Shown piece after piece: positions 13,960-25,229 of a stretch of DNA of 64,000 bases. The first letter of the stretch is position 1. Every line of letters starts with the position of its first letter. Where the stretch lies: the NCBI GenBank assembly GCA_016584305.1, contig JACEEZ010018471.1, forward strand, positions 62,501-126,500, written 5' to 3'. The notes below the pieces were generated by a model. The model made no database searches. It had not been told where the DNA came from and saw only the letters and a program-made list of their open reading frames with translations. Source of the DNA: Chionoecetes opilio (lineage: Eukaryota; Arthropoda; Malacostraca; Decapoda; Majidae). The position numbers and the translations under genes are program-made.

Positions 13960-14785
13960 CACACACAAGACATGTCTACGTAGTGGCTTTGAGCCATTCA
14001 TTGAAACACATCATGGAATAAATATTGATATTTTTAAAAAACTGGAAACTAAAGGCAGTGCAAATTTCAATAAGGAAAGCTGCTAAACATTGACAGACGA
14101 GTCTGAGACGACGTAGACAAGGTTCGCATTTCACAGTAACACTGGTGCACATAAACTTGGAAATATCCCTGCCACGATAGCAGCGATAACACGTCAGCAC
14201 CGCGACACCTGCCCGCCGCTCACTGACGCCACACTATAGTCCTTGGTAATCACTGACTAATGATACTGACACTGACACTGTCAACCGTTTGGCATGAACG
14301 AAGGTGACGTGCGGTGCCGGGAAATGAGTGCCACTTCTGCGGCACAGCGTCGGGTGCGACTCGCGGCGCGGCGGCCACAGCTGTGCGGGTTGGAGGCGTG
14401 AGTCAGGCAGGGCAGCGCGCTGCTCCCCCTTTTCCCATACACAGACTCGCAGTCGCAGTGTATTCATTCTATGTTATTTCTATTGCACGGGCTTCCTTTC
14501 AAATAATAATACTCTCCTTAGCATTAAGCTCTCATATTACTTATATTTTAATTAAGCTTTCATTTCCTAAATTATGCTGTCCATGACACGCCCCACGGCC
14601 ACAGCCCGAGCTTACGCCCACTGTATATCACCATGAACACCTGCGTCTTATAGGAATCAATCCCCCTCACCTGACTCTCTTCTAAACAACATATACCTAC
14701 CATATAACATATGCCATGTTAAATATTATTTAACACCAAAACACACGAGTATTAGGCAGAAATAACTGCGGGTGGAGGGGGGGGG
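13960..14785. other. Spacer upstream of the Ser/Pro-rich exon
   Basis: 14190-14450 is GC-rich and could hold a promoter for the minus-strand exon, but I see no decisive element. The open frames here lack motifs. Confidence 0.35.
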
Positions 14786-14789
14786 GGGG

Positions 14790-15060
14790 GAACGTGCTCC
14801 CCCGGGTGCCCCCCAATTTTCTCAAATTTCCCCCCTCCTGCTTTTACACCCCTTGTACCGCCACTGCTACCAAATTTAGGGAAAATACCTGTATATCTCA
14901 TGCTCTATGGAATTTTTTTGGAAGCAGGACCCGTTGCCGTTGCACTCGCCCCGAGCGTAGCGCAGGTAAACCCCCTGTGGGATCTTTGAATGCCTTGTGG
15001 TAGCACTCGTGGAATCTATTAGTTTTGTTTTTGTCATTTTATTAAAGTGAAACTATTAGT
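14790..15060. repeat. Dispersed repeat, copy 1
   Basis: The segment from CCAAATTTAGGGAAAATACC to GTGAAACTATTAGTCCTA recurs in diverged form at 15350-15790 (GAATTTCACGAAAATACC ... CAAAACTATTAGTCATA). In copy 2 a SINE interrupts it. Family unknown. Confidence 0.6.
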
Positions 15061-15349
15061 CCTAGAGGAAATATTAATAGGAAAACATGTCAAGCTTGTA
15101 GTGTTGTACCTGACGGTATAATCGGTGTCTCAAAACGCTTTATATATTTTGAAGTTATATAATCTTATTACAAAAGATTTAAATGTAATTTATCAATTAA
15201 TTACCATCCGATTTCCTTCCAATAAAGCTCAGATGAAAGGCCTTCATCTACTTTGTATTTATGACTTTCGTACATGCTTTACGTAACTCTCATAATTTGT
15301 TAGTTATTAAGGAAAACGTGATATTAAAAACTCTTGGGAGATAGCCTGC

Positions 15350-15790
15350 CGAATTTCACGAAAATACCTGGATCTCTCGTTTGTTTGTTTGTTTGTTTAG
15401 AGGATAATTCCTCAGAGCCGTAGTGATCTACCGCTGCAGCTTAGTGTTGGCCGAAGCCACCACCCCGAGAGGGGGGTCACAAACCCCCGGCTAACACCCG
15501 GTACCCATTTACTGCTGGGTGGACAGGGGCTCGGGTTTTAAGAAAGACCACCCATCTATCTTCGCTCCGCCCGGGGATCGAACCCGGGACTTCTCGGTTG
15601 TGAGCCGAGCGTGCTAACCACTACACTACGGAGTACCGTTCTATTGGAAAAAAAATTCAAAGCAGTACTACCCGATGCACTCTCCCAGACCGTGGCGCAT
15701 GTAACCACCGCTGGGATCTTTAAATGTCTAATGGTAACAATCGTGGAATCGTAGTTCTGTTTTTGCCATTTCAACGCAAAACTATTAGTC
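15350..15790. repeat. Dispersed repeat, copy 2, split by a SINE
   Basis: This is the same family as 14790-15060. The body is interrupted at 15441-15637 by the third tRNA-Val SINE. Confidence 0.55.
15441..15637 (-). mobile_element. tRNA-Val-derived SINE, copy 3 (tail-truncated)
   Basis: This copy has the best-preserved tRNA head: TAGTGTAGTGGTTAGCACGC (A box region), loop CTCACAA, and GGTTCGATCCC (B box). The body stops at GGCCAACACTAA, about 100 bases short of the other copies. Confidence 0.85.
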
Positions 15791-15814
15791 ATAAGAACAT
15801 AAGAAAAGCCACAA

Positions 15815-16080
15815 AATGGCAAACCAAGTGCAGACAATCAGTCAAGTTATATCTGCCTGGAACCAATTTCAGTATTTTCCATTAGTTATTCACTTTGCAA
15901 TTGGTTGCACTTTCAGGGTTCATTTACTCCCTAAATGCATTAGTGCACTGCACTATTTTATCTATATACTTATTTATAAACCATTGAAAGGATTGAGTCA
16001 AGCTCGTAATGTCCTGTATTATAAAGCCAAATTGCTACATTTTGGTCCCTCGTCATATTTGATGATAAAGACGATAAAGG
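15815..16080. repeat. Dispersed repeat related to 21600-21950
   Basis: ATGGCAAACCA, AATCAGTCAAGTTA and CCATTAGTTATTCACTTT recur in order at 21624-21880. The second copy carries a 171-bp MITE at the matching position. Confidence 0.65.
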
Positions 16081-16139
16081 TAGAGATGGGCAAAATTAAG
16101 ACACTATTAAGTCTATTACACTCGTAGACACATTAAAAG

Positions 16140-16410
16140 TCTATTGGTCTTGGAGATGGGACCATACGGTATGCTGCGCATGGCCTTGGTGCTCGTCTCA
16201 GCCGCATTACTCTTTGACCCTGTGGTGGGTGACAACCCGTTGCCCCGGGACACAGGGTTACCACAGTTACCTTCCTCAGGTACCCATTTATCAACCAACC
16301 CCGAAAGGAAGAATGAATAGCTGGGTGGGCTTCCGCCGACTGTTCTAACCTGGATTTGAACCAGGGCCCGCAGATTCATGGGCATGCTAGCCAGTACACC
16401 ACGGAGGCAG
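16140..16410 (-). mobile_element. tRNA-derived SINE, second family
   Basis: On the minus strand it opens with GCCTCCGTGGTGTACTGGCT (A-box-like), has a B box GGTTCAAATCC, then a body containing GGGTACCTGAGGAAGGTAAC and CACCCACCACAGGGTCAAAG. The anticodon stem is eroded, so the parental tRNA cannot be named. Confidence 0.75.
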
Positions 16411-16419
16411 TAATAATGA

Positions 16420-17630
16420 CAATACATAGTAGTATGAATAATAATTCAAATTTCTACTCCACATCCGAAATATTTTTACCCCAATAGGAGGCAGTTTGTT
16501 TGAACTGTTAGTCTGTTTGTTTGTTAGCAGAATTACACAAAACGTTACTAACAGATTTGGCCCAATTTAGAAGAGATTCATTCTTATGGCCCAATTTAGA
16601 AGTACAGTAATTAATTACATATTAAGTTGATTCAGAGCTGGATCCAGACATTTTTTCAAGGACATCCTGAGGGGCTTGGCATCTGCCGCCCTCAAGGTGG
16701 AGCCCAACACAACCGTCCTCTCAAGACCCGCTGGCCAAGGTTGTGAAGGTCAAGCTAGTGTTTTAGAGGAAGATAAACTCAATGAAGAGCTTTGTGTGAT
16801 AACAAAAATCTTTTTTTATATCTTTAATAACAAGTGGAATATTTTCCGCCTTGGAAGAGGTCTGGGACAGCTGTTGTTATATAAAGGAAAGCAAAGGACT
16901 TGCCTTGCTAATGGTATTGTTTGCAAAGGTATCAAATTTATATTATGATCTCTGTATTATAAGTTTGCTGAGCTTTGCTAACTTAATTGGAAAGTAATTA
17001 TTTGATTTTTGTTCATGTCTCATCAAATTCGTGCATATGAGAGAAATGACAAAACAGTATTTTGTAATAAGAATAATACTGTAACTCTTCACTTCATGTT
17101 CAGCAACATTACTAATTCAGTTCTTACCATCATGAGTTGGAAAACCTACCCATCAGGTGTAAAGAGAAAGAATAAGGTTCATTTATTTATTGAAACGAGG
17201 TGGCGTGTAGATAAAACTAGTGCACTCTCCTTCCAACTCCTTGACATCTTACACATGGTAGTTCTATATTTAGCTGATCCGTAGAGCTACATGAGCAAGA
17301 CTGCCGAGCTTTTCTTCTGACGCAAAGCAATGTACACAGTGAATTTATCACCAAATGGGCTTTGCTCAATGACAATCACCAGTAATTCAACTTCAAGAAA
17401 ATTATCGATACCACACTCATGGATTTTCATCATACTCTAGTGTGTTCGCTAGATACAAAATCTCCGGGACAGACTCTTTGAGTGCACACACACTTCAGGG
17501 TCCAAGCTGACCACTATAATATAGTCACGGTGGATGTGCATTTCAACACTGACGCCATCTCCACTAAACTCTTAAATTGCACCTCACTTTCGACTGTGTA
17601 TTGATCAATACAGAAATATTTACATTATTA
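16420..17630. other. Spacer without recognised gene
   Basis: The plus-strand frames at 16676-16948 and 17009-17284 have no recognised motif, and AT-rich tails suggest chance. Confidence 0.35.
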
Positions 17631-17632
17631 TA

Positions 17633-18991
17633 CAGTACCCTCTCGAGTTTCGTGCTTGCTTTCTTCCAAAAGCATAGCACTAAACTCGAGGATCGCGAAA
17701 CTCGGGGTATTGAAAACATCGGAAAAATGTTTATTTATTCTGGTTGGTGAAAAAATTGACCTTTTTTCCCCACTTTATTCCCTTGCTATCTAAAAATACC
17801 TTTAAATTGTTCGTTGTGTTGCAATATAAGGGAAGAATGCTCCTGTAAAGACAAAAAAATGGGATACAAACTTTATTGGAATCTCAAAAAAAAAAAAAAT
17901 GAAAATCATTGACATTTCATTTCCTTACTCTGGCGCCACTAAAGTCCGCTAGCACAAAGCCTTCAAATTCGTTGCCCCAATCCTCGGGGGCTACATTATC
18001 ATACTCAAACAGATCATCTTCATCTCTTTCAGCAACAACAGCAGGTGGTGTGTCTTCTTGCTTGTGACGGTTACTGAAGTGCCGTGTGATCAAAGCTTGT
18101 TGTTGGCTTTTCGCTCTTATTCCTCTAACAGCAGATTCACTAATGTTGAACAAGTTTCCAACGGCAACAGGTCCCATTGCAGCATCAAACTTATCCAACA
18201 CTTCACCTTTTTCCTTCATGTTTAACAAATGTTCTTCTTACCCTGTCTCTCTGGCCTGCTTCCTTTTCCCAAAGTAGGTTTTTTGAGCCACATCTTACAG
18301 TGCTACTTCCTTGATTTCCTGACATCATTAGTGACTACAAGCTCGTTGTGAAAGCTCACACTGGTGAAAGAAGATAACCAACGCATGTGAATACAGTCAG
18401 CCAACTGAGGGAGTCTAAGGCAGGGTTGCCAGGTGCTCGACAAGAGTTAACGTCCAGTTTTTCCCAAGCTTGCAGCCAAATCGGCCAAACTTTTTTCATG
18501 TTCCGGCCAAATTTCAGAAAAATTCGGCCAAATACAAAAAATTGATGTTATAGGCAGTAAAACACTACATCGCAAAATAATTATACAATAATGGTATGGA
18601 GGGGCTATACACCACAACACAAAATAGCTATAGCTAATTAAGCAAATAAATATGATATATCTTTAGTAAGATATTTAAGATGTAGTTGAGGTATGCGAGA
18701 ACATTTCTTTCATTATTCTGGTCTGTAGTGCCATACATGTTCGCAGCGTTGAACAGCTACCACCATGCGAGTTGTTACCTTGAAGTCCCTCCCTACATTA
18801 TTTGGCTTGGAACTGAAGGTTGCGAGCGAATTCCGATAAATTCATCCAACATGTCAGTATGAAGCCAATTTCTTGATTTTGTTTTTACTCGGGGAGATAA
18901 TGCACGAAAGTCGGGATGGTAAGAATTTAGGACTCAGCGCAAAACTCGAGGATCGCGAAACTCGGATAGCGTGAAACTCGGGAAGGTACTG
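17633..18991 (-). mobile_element. pogo/Tigger-type DNA transposon, internally deleted
   Basis: The left terminus is CAGTACCCTCTCGAGTTTCG and the right terminus inverted is CAGTACCTTCCCGAGTTTCA. TA target duplications flank both (17631-17632, 18992-18993). The interior encodes the start of a Tigger transposase on the minus strand (17917-18228) but no DDE catalytic domain. TA duplication and CAGT-type TIRs with a CENP-B-like helix-turn-helix are typical of the pogo/Tigger group. Confidence 0.85.
17917..18228 (-). pseudogene. Truncated Tigger transposase, helix-turn-helix N-terminus fused to acidic C-terminus
   Basis: The frame reads NMKEKGEVLDKFDAAMG and NLFNISESAVRGIRA, a CENP-B/Psq-type helix-turn-helix. 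It then jumps to an acidic tail (DEDDLFEYDNVAPEDWGNEF) ending ARVRK. The DDE core is absent, and an upstream in-frame stop separates it from the KKQARET leader. The short fusion is a deletion derivative. Confidence 0.75.
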
Positions 18992-19091
18992 TACTGTTTT
19001 CCCCTTCACATATTCAACATAACGCATACTAAAAAACAATATACATTTTTTAACTAAGAGAGTAACATAAGTAAGAGCTGCTACATACTAA

Positions 19092-19430
19092 CTACTTGAC
19101 TGTCATACACCTTACCCCTTTACATCCTGTGCTGCGGGTCTGGCCACAGGGACATGGAGGTTTGTGGTTGGGTGTCCAGTTTCCTAAGCTCTCATGGGCA
19201 TAAAAATCCATGGGATAGGACTGGCTGTCCCACTTAGCATGTCTAAGGGCTACTGCGGCTTCATAGGGGTTGAGAAGTGGCCGGGAGAAAGAGGCGCCCC
19301 AGTCTATGGAGAGGCGGGGACAGGCCACCTGCACCCACGCCTCCACACTGCTCATGGCAGACAGTTTGGCAGGAAATATTTCAGACAGCAGAACCACAAC
19401 AAAACTCTTCTTGGCTGCTGACAACTGCTT
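19092..19430 (-). CDS. DPH1: DPH1 last exon
   Basis: The acceptor TTTTAACAG precedes AAGCAGTTGTCAGCAGCC. The exon encodes [25 protein letters not shown] (third cluster cysteine) and [12 protein letters not shown], and ends CMTVK then TAG. The in-frame TTG at 19424 is not a start codon. Confidence 0.93.
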   Translation of the reverse strand, partial: KQLSAAKKSFVVVLLSEIFPAKLSAMSSVEAWVQVACPRLSIDWGASFSRPLLNPYEAAVALRHAKWDSQSYPMDFYAHESLGNWTPNHKPPCPCGQTRSTGCKGVRCMTVK

Positions 19431-22400
19431 CTGTTAAAAGAAATTCAGTGAATGATTAGTAAAAAGATCAAATGAATGTGCATAGAGTCCATTTTTCCTT
19501 CCTTCAACTTCGAGAGAATTACCAACAAAGTAACATGAAAGAGCAGGCAATAAGCTCAACCTTGCATAATGTGGCTGCCATATCCACTAACTACTCGTCT
19601 ATTTGTGTTGATAACATGTCATGTCAAAACTCACCAGAAAATAATAGAATAATAGCTTCATCCTTACAAGATATCAACTATACCTAACCTGACATAGCTT
19701 AACTTTGGTATTTATGGAAAATAATTCCATGTGCCCATAAATATAATTTTCAGACAGACCCTCTCAGCATGAATACCCAAATAAATGTTGTTTCAAACAA
19801 AATCTAACACCCATGGGTCCCTCTCGAGACACTCACCTACAAAGAAGTTTTTTCAAATTAGGTCTAATATCACCTTCTAACTGGGAGGAGCTGTGCCCCC
19901 CTGGACCCCTGGGATCCTCTCTGGATATGCAACGTTCAAAGTTTTTTTCAAAGTAAACCTAAGCTAATCAAACTACCCTAACCTGACTTAGCTTCCTTCG
20001 ATCTCCCATGGTGACTTGTTGCAGTGCTCTCTCACATTTGATGCGTTTAGATTTAAAAACATAAGAACATAAGAAAATAAGGAAGCTACAAGAGGCCGTG
20101 AGACCTAAACGAGGTAGTTCCTGTAGATTGGCAAATTTGAATTTGGTGGCAAGGCTAGAATGTACTATGTAATATACTCACATACTATGTAATAAATAAA
20201 TAATAATTGCAAAAGTAGAAGCAAATGAGTACACACTTTACACTCTATGCCCATGGTATTTGCTCAGTTCAGATCTGGTGAATGACGTACAGTTCATGGC
20301 CAGCACTAACAACCAGCGGGAGCAGAACACACACCTGCAGGTTATCCAGGACCTTAGTGTTGCCCTGCCGTCCCAGGTGCCGAGGATCACGCCCCATTTC
20401 TCAGCCTTGCTTGCCTTATCAATGGCCTCCTTGCGGATCTTCTTCATTAATGGCTGGTCATAATATTCTTTGGATAAAACTTTACTGTAGGGGTTGTATC
20501 TGTAAGATCCAAAACACATAAATTTAGTATGATAGGTATACCATAATCATATATTTGTAAAAATTTGCAATGATGTCCCTAATAACTAGAATTTCTAATC
20601 TCCAACATTAATTTTTCTGATACCTAGAAATCTTAAAAGTAACATGTCAGTGACCTGTGTACCTATCAACACTTTTACTACCATACTATACATATATATT
20701 GATACAAAAGCAATACATATATGAATAGACAAAGAAGAAAAACCAATACAGCTGAGAGCAACCACATAGATTTCACATCATAATGTAAGCCGTGCTACCC
20801 CCAAGAGGCGAGCCGGTAGTCATGGTTGTTGCTGGTGGGAAAACATCCAACCCCCATTGCGTTCCCACCCTCCCCAGTCCCTCTGCTGCTTACCATGAAT
20901 ACAGCCCACATGCAAATTAATAGTTTCTCTGTGGGCCACCAACAGGTAGAAGCCTGTGTCAGTCACTCAGGCCAGCCCATTATTATTCCTCCCCACCCGA
21001 ACCCTCTCACCTCTCACCCAGTCAAAACAACCAAACACCGTAAACTTTTCTGCAGACTTATCAACTTCCTTACACATTTAACCCCTTGAGACCCAGAACA
21101 TAATTTCCATTGTAATTTGGCTACCATTTGATGATTTTTAGTGAATATAAGCATTATTTTATAGATATGACCTGTTTAGTATCCTTGTCGACTAACTAAT
21201 TTGGTATATTAAGTTACTTTTCGTAATTTTATGGCTAACAACATGATTTTTTTATATACCCAAGGAAAGATCTGGGCATGAAGGGAAGACCAGAAAATTT
21301 TGATCTATACTTTCTTGAGCAGCTCTTTGCCACGGTGGGTGCAATAGAACGTTCAGTGGAGCCAATAGCGTGATGAGTGACTGAGTGAGTGACTTTCTTG
21401 TAGCTTCCTTATTTTCTTATGTTCTTATCTGGACATTGTGAGTTACCACCGCACGATGTGGCCAACAATACAGCCGCCCATGGTTCAACTTGCATTTTTC
21501 TTGTATATTTAAGAAAAATTATACTACACTAAATGTTGATATGTATTATAATTTATTTTTTGTTCTCCATTTTAAGTTAAATCATGTTATGAAAGGATGA
21601 GTGATGATTTACACCAAAAAATGGCAAACCATACGTGGAAAATCAGTCAAGTTACACCTGCCAGTGCCCATAACCATCTGTACTTTTATCCATTATTTGA
21701 GGCGTTTTTTTCAGAAAGTCGATAAGCGCCATCAATAAAAAACTAAGAAAATGGCTTCAAAATGTTTCAATTTTCAAAAGATATGACATTTTGAACATTG
21801 AAACATTTTGAAGCCATTTTCTTAGTTTTCTATTGATGGCGCTTATCGACTTTCTTAAATAAACGCCTCATTTATTCACTTTGTATTTGAAGATTTCACA
21901 TTTGGTGACATTTATTTTGGCACAATTACTTGCCAAAAGAGTACTGTAGATCTATTTATCCCTTCCATCATCTGTGCATTCAGCATTATCTTACAATACA
22001 TCTGGTTCTCAACTCTCATTCTCTATTGATCTGTAACCGCAATACCTTCACTCTTTCTTTTCTCAGAGACCATCACTTTACTTGTGCCCACATTAACTTT
22101 CAGCTTGCTTGCTCCTCACACAGTATTAAAATCATTTACCGATTTTTTGAATTTTTTTAACTCTGCTATTAGTACATCATCTGCAAACAGTATGGTATTG
22201 ATCTTCCATCTTATCATACATCTCTATACCAAAATTTTCAACCTTATTTTGATTTTAATGGCAAAGAATCAATTTGCGGTTTCTCCTATGAGAAGGAGAA
22301 CAGTTATGATTCAAATTGTTTTAAATTAATCTCAACATCATATTCTAATGAGATAATATGAACATTAGGCATGTTTTCATTCATATAGATATTTGTAGGA

Positions 22401-23607
22401 TTACAATATTTTTTTTAACAAATGCAGTTTTCCTATATTTTCCACTTCATTCAAAAGAGCTCCCTCAATCAGATCACAGGTTCACTTATTGGCCTGGCAA
22501 TTCCTTTCAAATGGCATGAAATACAATCATATATACAGATTCTTAATTATACTTTTAGACTTTTGAACAGCTGTTTGACATATTACCTCATTTAATTTGG
22601 TCATGCTGAACTTTAACCACAAAACATTTGAGTGAGGCAGCAGGCCTAGTGCAAAGTAAATACAATTAGAATATTGAACCCAAATTGTAGCAGTGACATT
22701 TACTGCTATTGATGATGATGATGATCTATCATCAATATATTGATTCACTGTCTGCAAAGTAAAAAGATAATAAGACTTAGCAACACGTGAACTTAACAGA
22801 AGAAAGACTGTGGGAAACATTGGGTACTTACAAATAAGTAGACAACTCTGGGTTTGAGATCATGATGGACTCGAGGTGGAAGCGTCCGTCACCCAGGCAG
22901 ACGATGGTGTGTCCGGGGGGCACCGGGGCCGAGGTGCAGCCCAGGATCTCCCCTGGGGACAGTGGACGGCACTGCGGAACACACACACCGTACCCACAGT
23001 CTCGGAGCTCCTGAGCAACCTTTTGTAGGGAGCCGACAAACTGAATTATTGATACCAGTGCGAGAGGTTCTGTTGTGGGAAAGACAGACTTGACAGCATC
23101 AACAAGATGAACAGTGTCAAACTGAATGTCAACAAACACATAGAGGCAAGGGATGGAACCCGTCTGGTCAATGGGCACCAGACAGGAGTGTCCGTAGTGG
23201 ACCATGAAGTCTGCCCCAATGGCTCGGGCTGTGAAGTCATCCACACAGCACGCTCCGTATGTCACGTCTCCCATTATAGTGACCTCAACACTAGCCCAAG
23301 ACTCTAAAATGTCTGCTATTGTTGTAGCAAATATCAACAGACCTTCAGGGAACTGAAGTGCAACATGCTTGGCATTAGCTTGTTGAATTCTCCAGATTGT
23401 CTTAGGTATTTCAAAATTATAGTTTTGAGGCAATATTTCAATTGCCTGCTTTAATTTGGTGTCATTTTCCAGCTCTAAGGGCACACCTTTGACAACACCA
23501 GCCTTTGGACGGAAAACTTTTTTCTTTTTTGGAATCACAACAATCTTCTTGTTGTCATCATCCATCCCTGACGGATCCTCATCATTTGTTTGTTGATCTC
23601 CAGCCAT
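19092..23607 (-). CDS. DPH1: Diphthamide biosynthesis protein 1 (2-(3-amino-3-carboxypropyl)histidine synthase subunit 1)
   Basis: Three coding exons: 23607-22832, 20499-20335 and 19430-19092. DPH1 with DPH2 transfers the 3-amino-3-carboxypropyl group of S-adenosylmethionine to a histidine of elongation factor 2, the first step of diphthamide synthesis in the cytosol. All three cluster-binding regions are visible: [12 protein letters not shown] (about residue 118), [17 protein letters not shown] (about 225) and [13 protein letters not shown] (C-terminal third). [16 protein letters not shown] and [16 protein letters not shown] are family signatures. The start at MAGDQQTND follows a probable 5'UTR acceptor (TTATTCCTCAG at 23622). 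The model gives about 426 residues, near the usual 430-440. Exon phases match at both junctions, but only if one missing base is restored in exon 2 at about 20376 (GTCCCAGG where GTCCCAGGG is expected). Confidence 0.95.
20050..20130 (-). mobile_element. LINE octamer-tail fragment
   Basis: AACATAAGAACATAAGAAAA followed by TAAGGAAGCTACAAGAGGCC is the inverted 3' end of the LINE at 12255-12575. It lies in the last DPH1 intron. Confidence 0.7.
20335..20499 (-). CDS. DPH1: DPH1 middle exon carrying an apparent 1-bp deletion
   Basis: The acceptor is GGATCTTACAG and the donor is CTGCAG/GTGTGT. It reads [16 protein letters not shown] through EKWGVILGT, then shifts frame. With one C added after GGCACC it continues [13 protein letters not shown], as the family requires. 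It is 165 nt; 166 is needed for the flanking phases. Confidence 0.92.
21390..21432 (+). mobile_element. LINE octamer-tail fragment
   Basis: CTTGTAGCTTCCTTATTTTC then TTATGTTCTTAT, the same tail as at 12535-12570. Confidence 0.65.
21600..21950. repeat. Dispersed repeat interrupted by a MITE
   Basis: A diverged second copy of the repeat at 15815-16080, split by the 171-bp element at 21699-21869. It lies in the intron between DPH1 exons 1 and 2. Confidence 0.6.
21699..21869. mobile_element. Near-palindromic MITE with ATTT duplication
   Basis: The arms GAGGCGTTT...AGAAAGTCGATAAGCGCCAT and the mirrored ATGGCGCTTATCGACTTTCT...AAACGCCTC cover almost the entire 171 bp. The ATTT duplication flanks it (21695-21698, 21870-21873). 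The related uninterrupted repeat at about 15890 (CCATTAGTTATTCACTTT) acts as an empty-site comparison. Confidence 0.85.
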
Positions 23608-23621
23608 TTGACACCAATGAT
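22832..23621 (-). CDS. DPH1: DPH1 exon with start codon
   Basis: The acceptor TCAG ends at 23622, the ATG is at 23607-23605, and the donor TT/GTAAGT follows 22832 (phase 2). The exon encodes about 258 residues, including the first and second cluster cysteine regions. MKCYSS upstream of the acceptor is intronic read-through. Confidence 0.93.
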
Positions 23622-23927
23622 CTGAGGAATAACATTTCATTAACTTACAGTTTATATTTAAGATACATTACTTCAAACTTACTCATTGACAAAAAAAAAA
23701 AACAGAAAAGGTAATACGTATAATGAAAATGCAGATCAACTCATACTTTGTCTCAACTGATTTACTCAGACTTTATATATTTCTTCTTAATATTTTCTTA
23801 GTACTAAGCTGATATCTACTCTAAGAGTTTGCAACAAATCAGCAGTCATTCTGCTGCAAAGAAAAGATTTATTATTCGTTATTTCAAACCCATTACTACC
23901 TTCACCACGCAAACTCCCGTCACTTAC

Positions 23928-23990
23928 AGGCTCTGCTCTGGTGCCTCCACGCTGTCCCTCTTCCAATTAAACTAGTCACTTAGTAACTGA
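23928..23990 (-). other. Candidate DPH1 5'UTR exon
   Basis: A good donor (GAGCCT/GTAAGTGACG) lies about 300 bases upstream of the acceptor of the ATG-bearing exon. No transcript evidence is available, and the 5' limit given is arbitrary. Confidence 0.3.
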
Positions 23991-23999
23991 CTGAAATAC

Positions 24000-24860
24000 T
24001 TTCCACACTATATTCATTGAGTAGCATATATACATTCAAAGCGCAGTAAATACGTATTACAGTATATCGAGTGTTCCTATTCTGCAAATTTCTGCATTTA
24101 GGGATTAAATACCAGCAATAGCTTGATCAGTTAGTTTAAGTATTTAAGCAGCGTCCAGGTTTGGTTAATGATCCAGCAGGATCATTAACCTCATCGATGC
24201 GATGTTTAATGCGATCCTTACTGATCGCAGAATTAGGTTAATGATCCAGGGGGAAATTTGGGGGGGGTGCAGCCTCCCCATTTAAGTCAGGTTACATAAC
24301 CAATGTCCATGTACTGGTGTATTATTAAATTATTAAAATCAGATATTGTAAATCTTTTAATTTCGTCTCCGACACCCAAAAACCCTGCATTCCCACCAGT
24401 CCCGCAGGTTTGTTGGGGTAAGGTGGAGGGGGCATTTCGGTAAAATTCTAGTCCTTTCCCACCCTTAGATCTCGCAAGGTTTATTGGGCTAGGTTATAGT
24501 GAGGTTAGGTTAGTAATAGATTTTTAAGGGGGTCCAGGGGGGGGGGGTCATTTAGGGAGGAACAGGGGGTTTTGGGGGAAGAAGGAAGCATCTCTCCCCC
24601 ATTAAAACTACGTTTTAGAGGTATCTGAAGAGATCTGTGAAAGTCTGGAGGAAAAAAAACACTAATAAGGACGGGATAGTACTAGAATATTACCGGCATG
24701 TCTCCTCCACTTTATAATAATTACATTTTAAAGGTGTATGAAAGGATCAGTGAAAGTCCGGAGAGAAGAAAAAGACCACCACTAACGGCGGGAAAGGCCT
24801 CTAAAACTCTACCCCATAAATCAGTTGTATTTGCTTCCCCCACCCAAAAACCGGAACATT
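24000..24860. other. Spacer with G-rich runs
   Basis: Contains a small inverted motif GGTTAATGATCC/GGATCATTAACC (24173-24195, repeated at 24237) and long G runs. No gene was recognised. Confidence 0.4.
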
Positions 24861-25173
24861 TCCAGATGAACACCGAATTTACTTTGGTGGACGAAAGGAT
24901 TTTTTTCTTGTGAGTTTTTATGTGTTTTGAATTAATCTGCTAACCGTTTCTGTCGCAAATCACTTTTTTTTTCTTGTGAGTTGCAACAAAAATGACAAAA
25001 AAACAAATTGAACCTAACCGAACTTATACCTAACCTAACCTTTACCTAACAAAACAAAACAAAAACAAAAACAAAATTGCGACAGAAACGGTTAGCAGAT
25101 TAATCCAAAACACAACAAAACTCACCAGAAAAAAGGTTTCGTTCACCAAAGTGAATTCGGTGTTCATCTGGAA
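24860..25173. mobile_element. Foldback element with about 95-bp inverted arms
   Basis: The left arm runs from CCAGATGAACACCGAATTTA to CTAACCGTTTCTGTCGCAA. The right arm runs from TTGCGACAGAAACGGTTAG to CACCGAATTC-type sequence (inverted), ending CATCTGG. The 120-base loop is A-rich with ACCTAACC repeats. No clear target duplication was found. Confidence 0.75.
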
Positions 25174-25229
25174 TAATACCCCGCGGTCTCCTCGCCAGTT
25201 CCCCAAGCTTGTTGGCTACAGGAAGATAG

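Noticed and set aside
16676..17284. Two plus-strand ORFs
   Set aside because: No recognisable motif, AT-rich tails, no splice sites in phase.
19194..19459. Plus-strand ORFs over the last DPH1 exon
   Set aside because: Antisense shadows of a well-supported minus-strand exon.
25010..25060. Telomere-like ACCTAACC repeats (arthropod TTAGG type)
   Set aside because: Only a few degenerate units in the loop of a foldback element; not a telomere or a convincing interstitial array.
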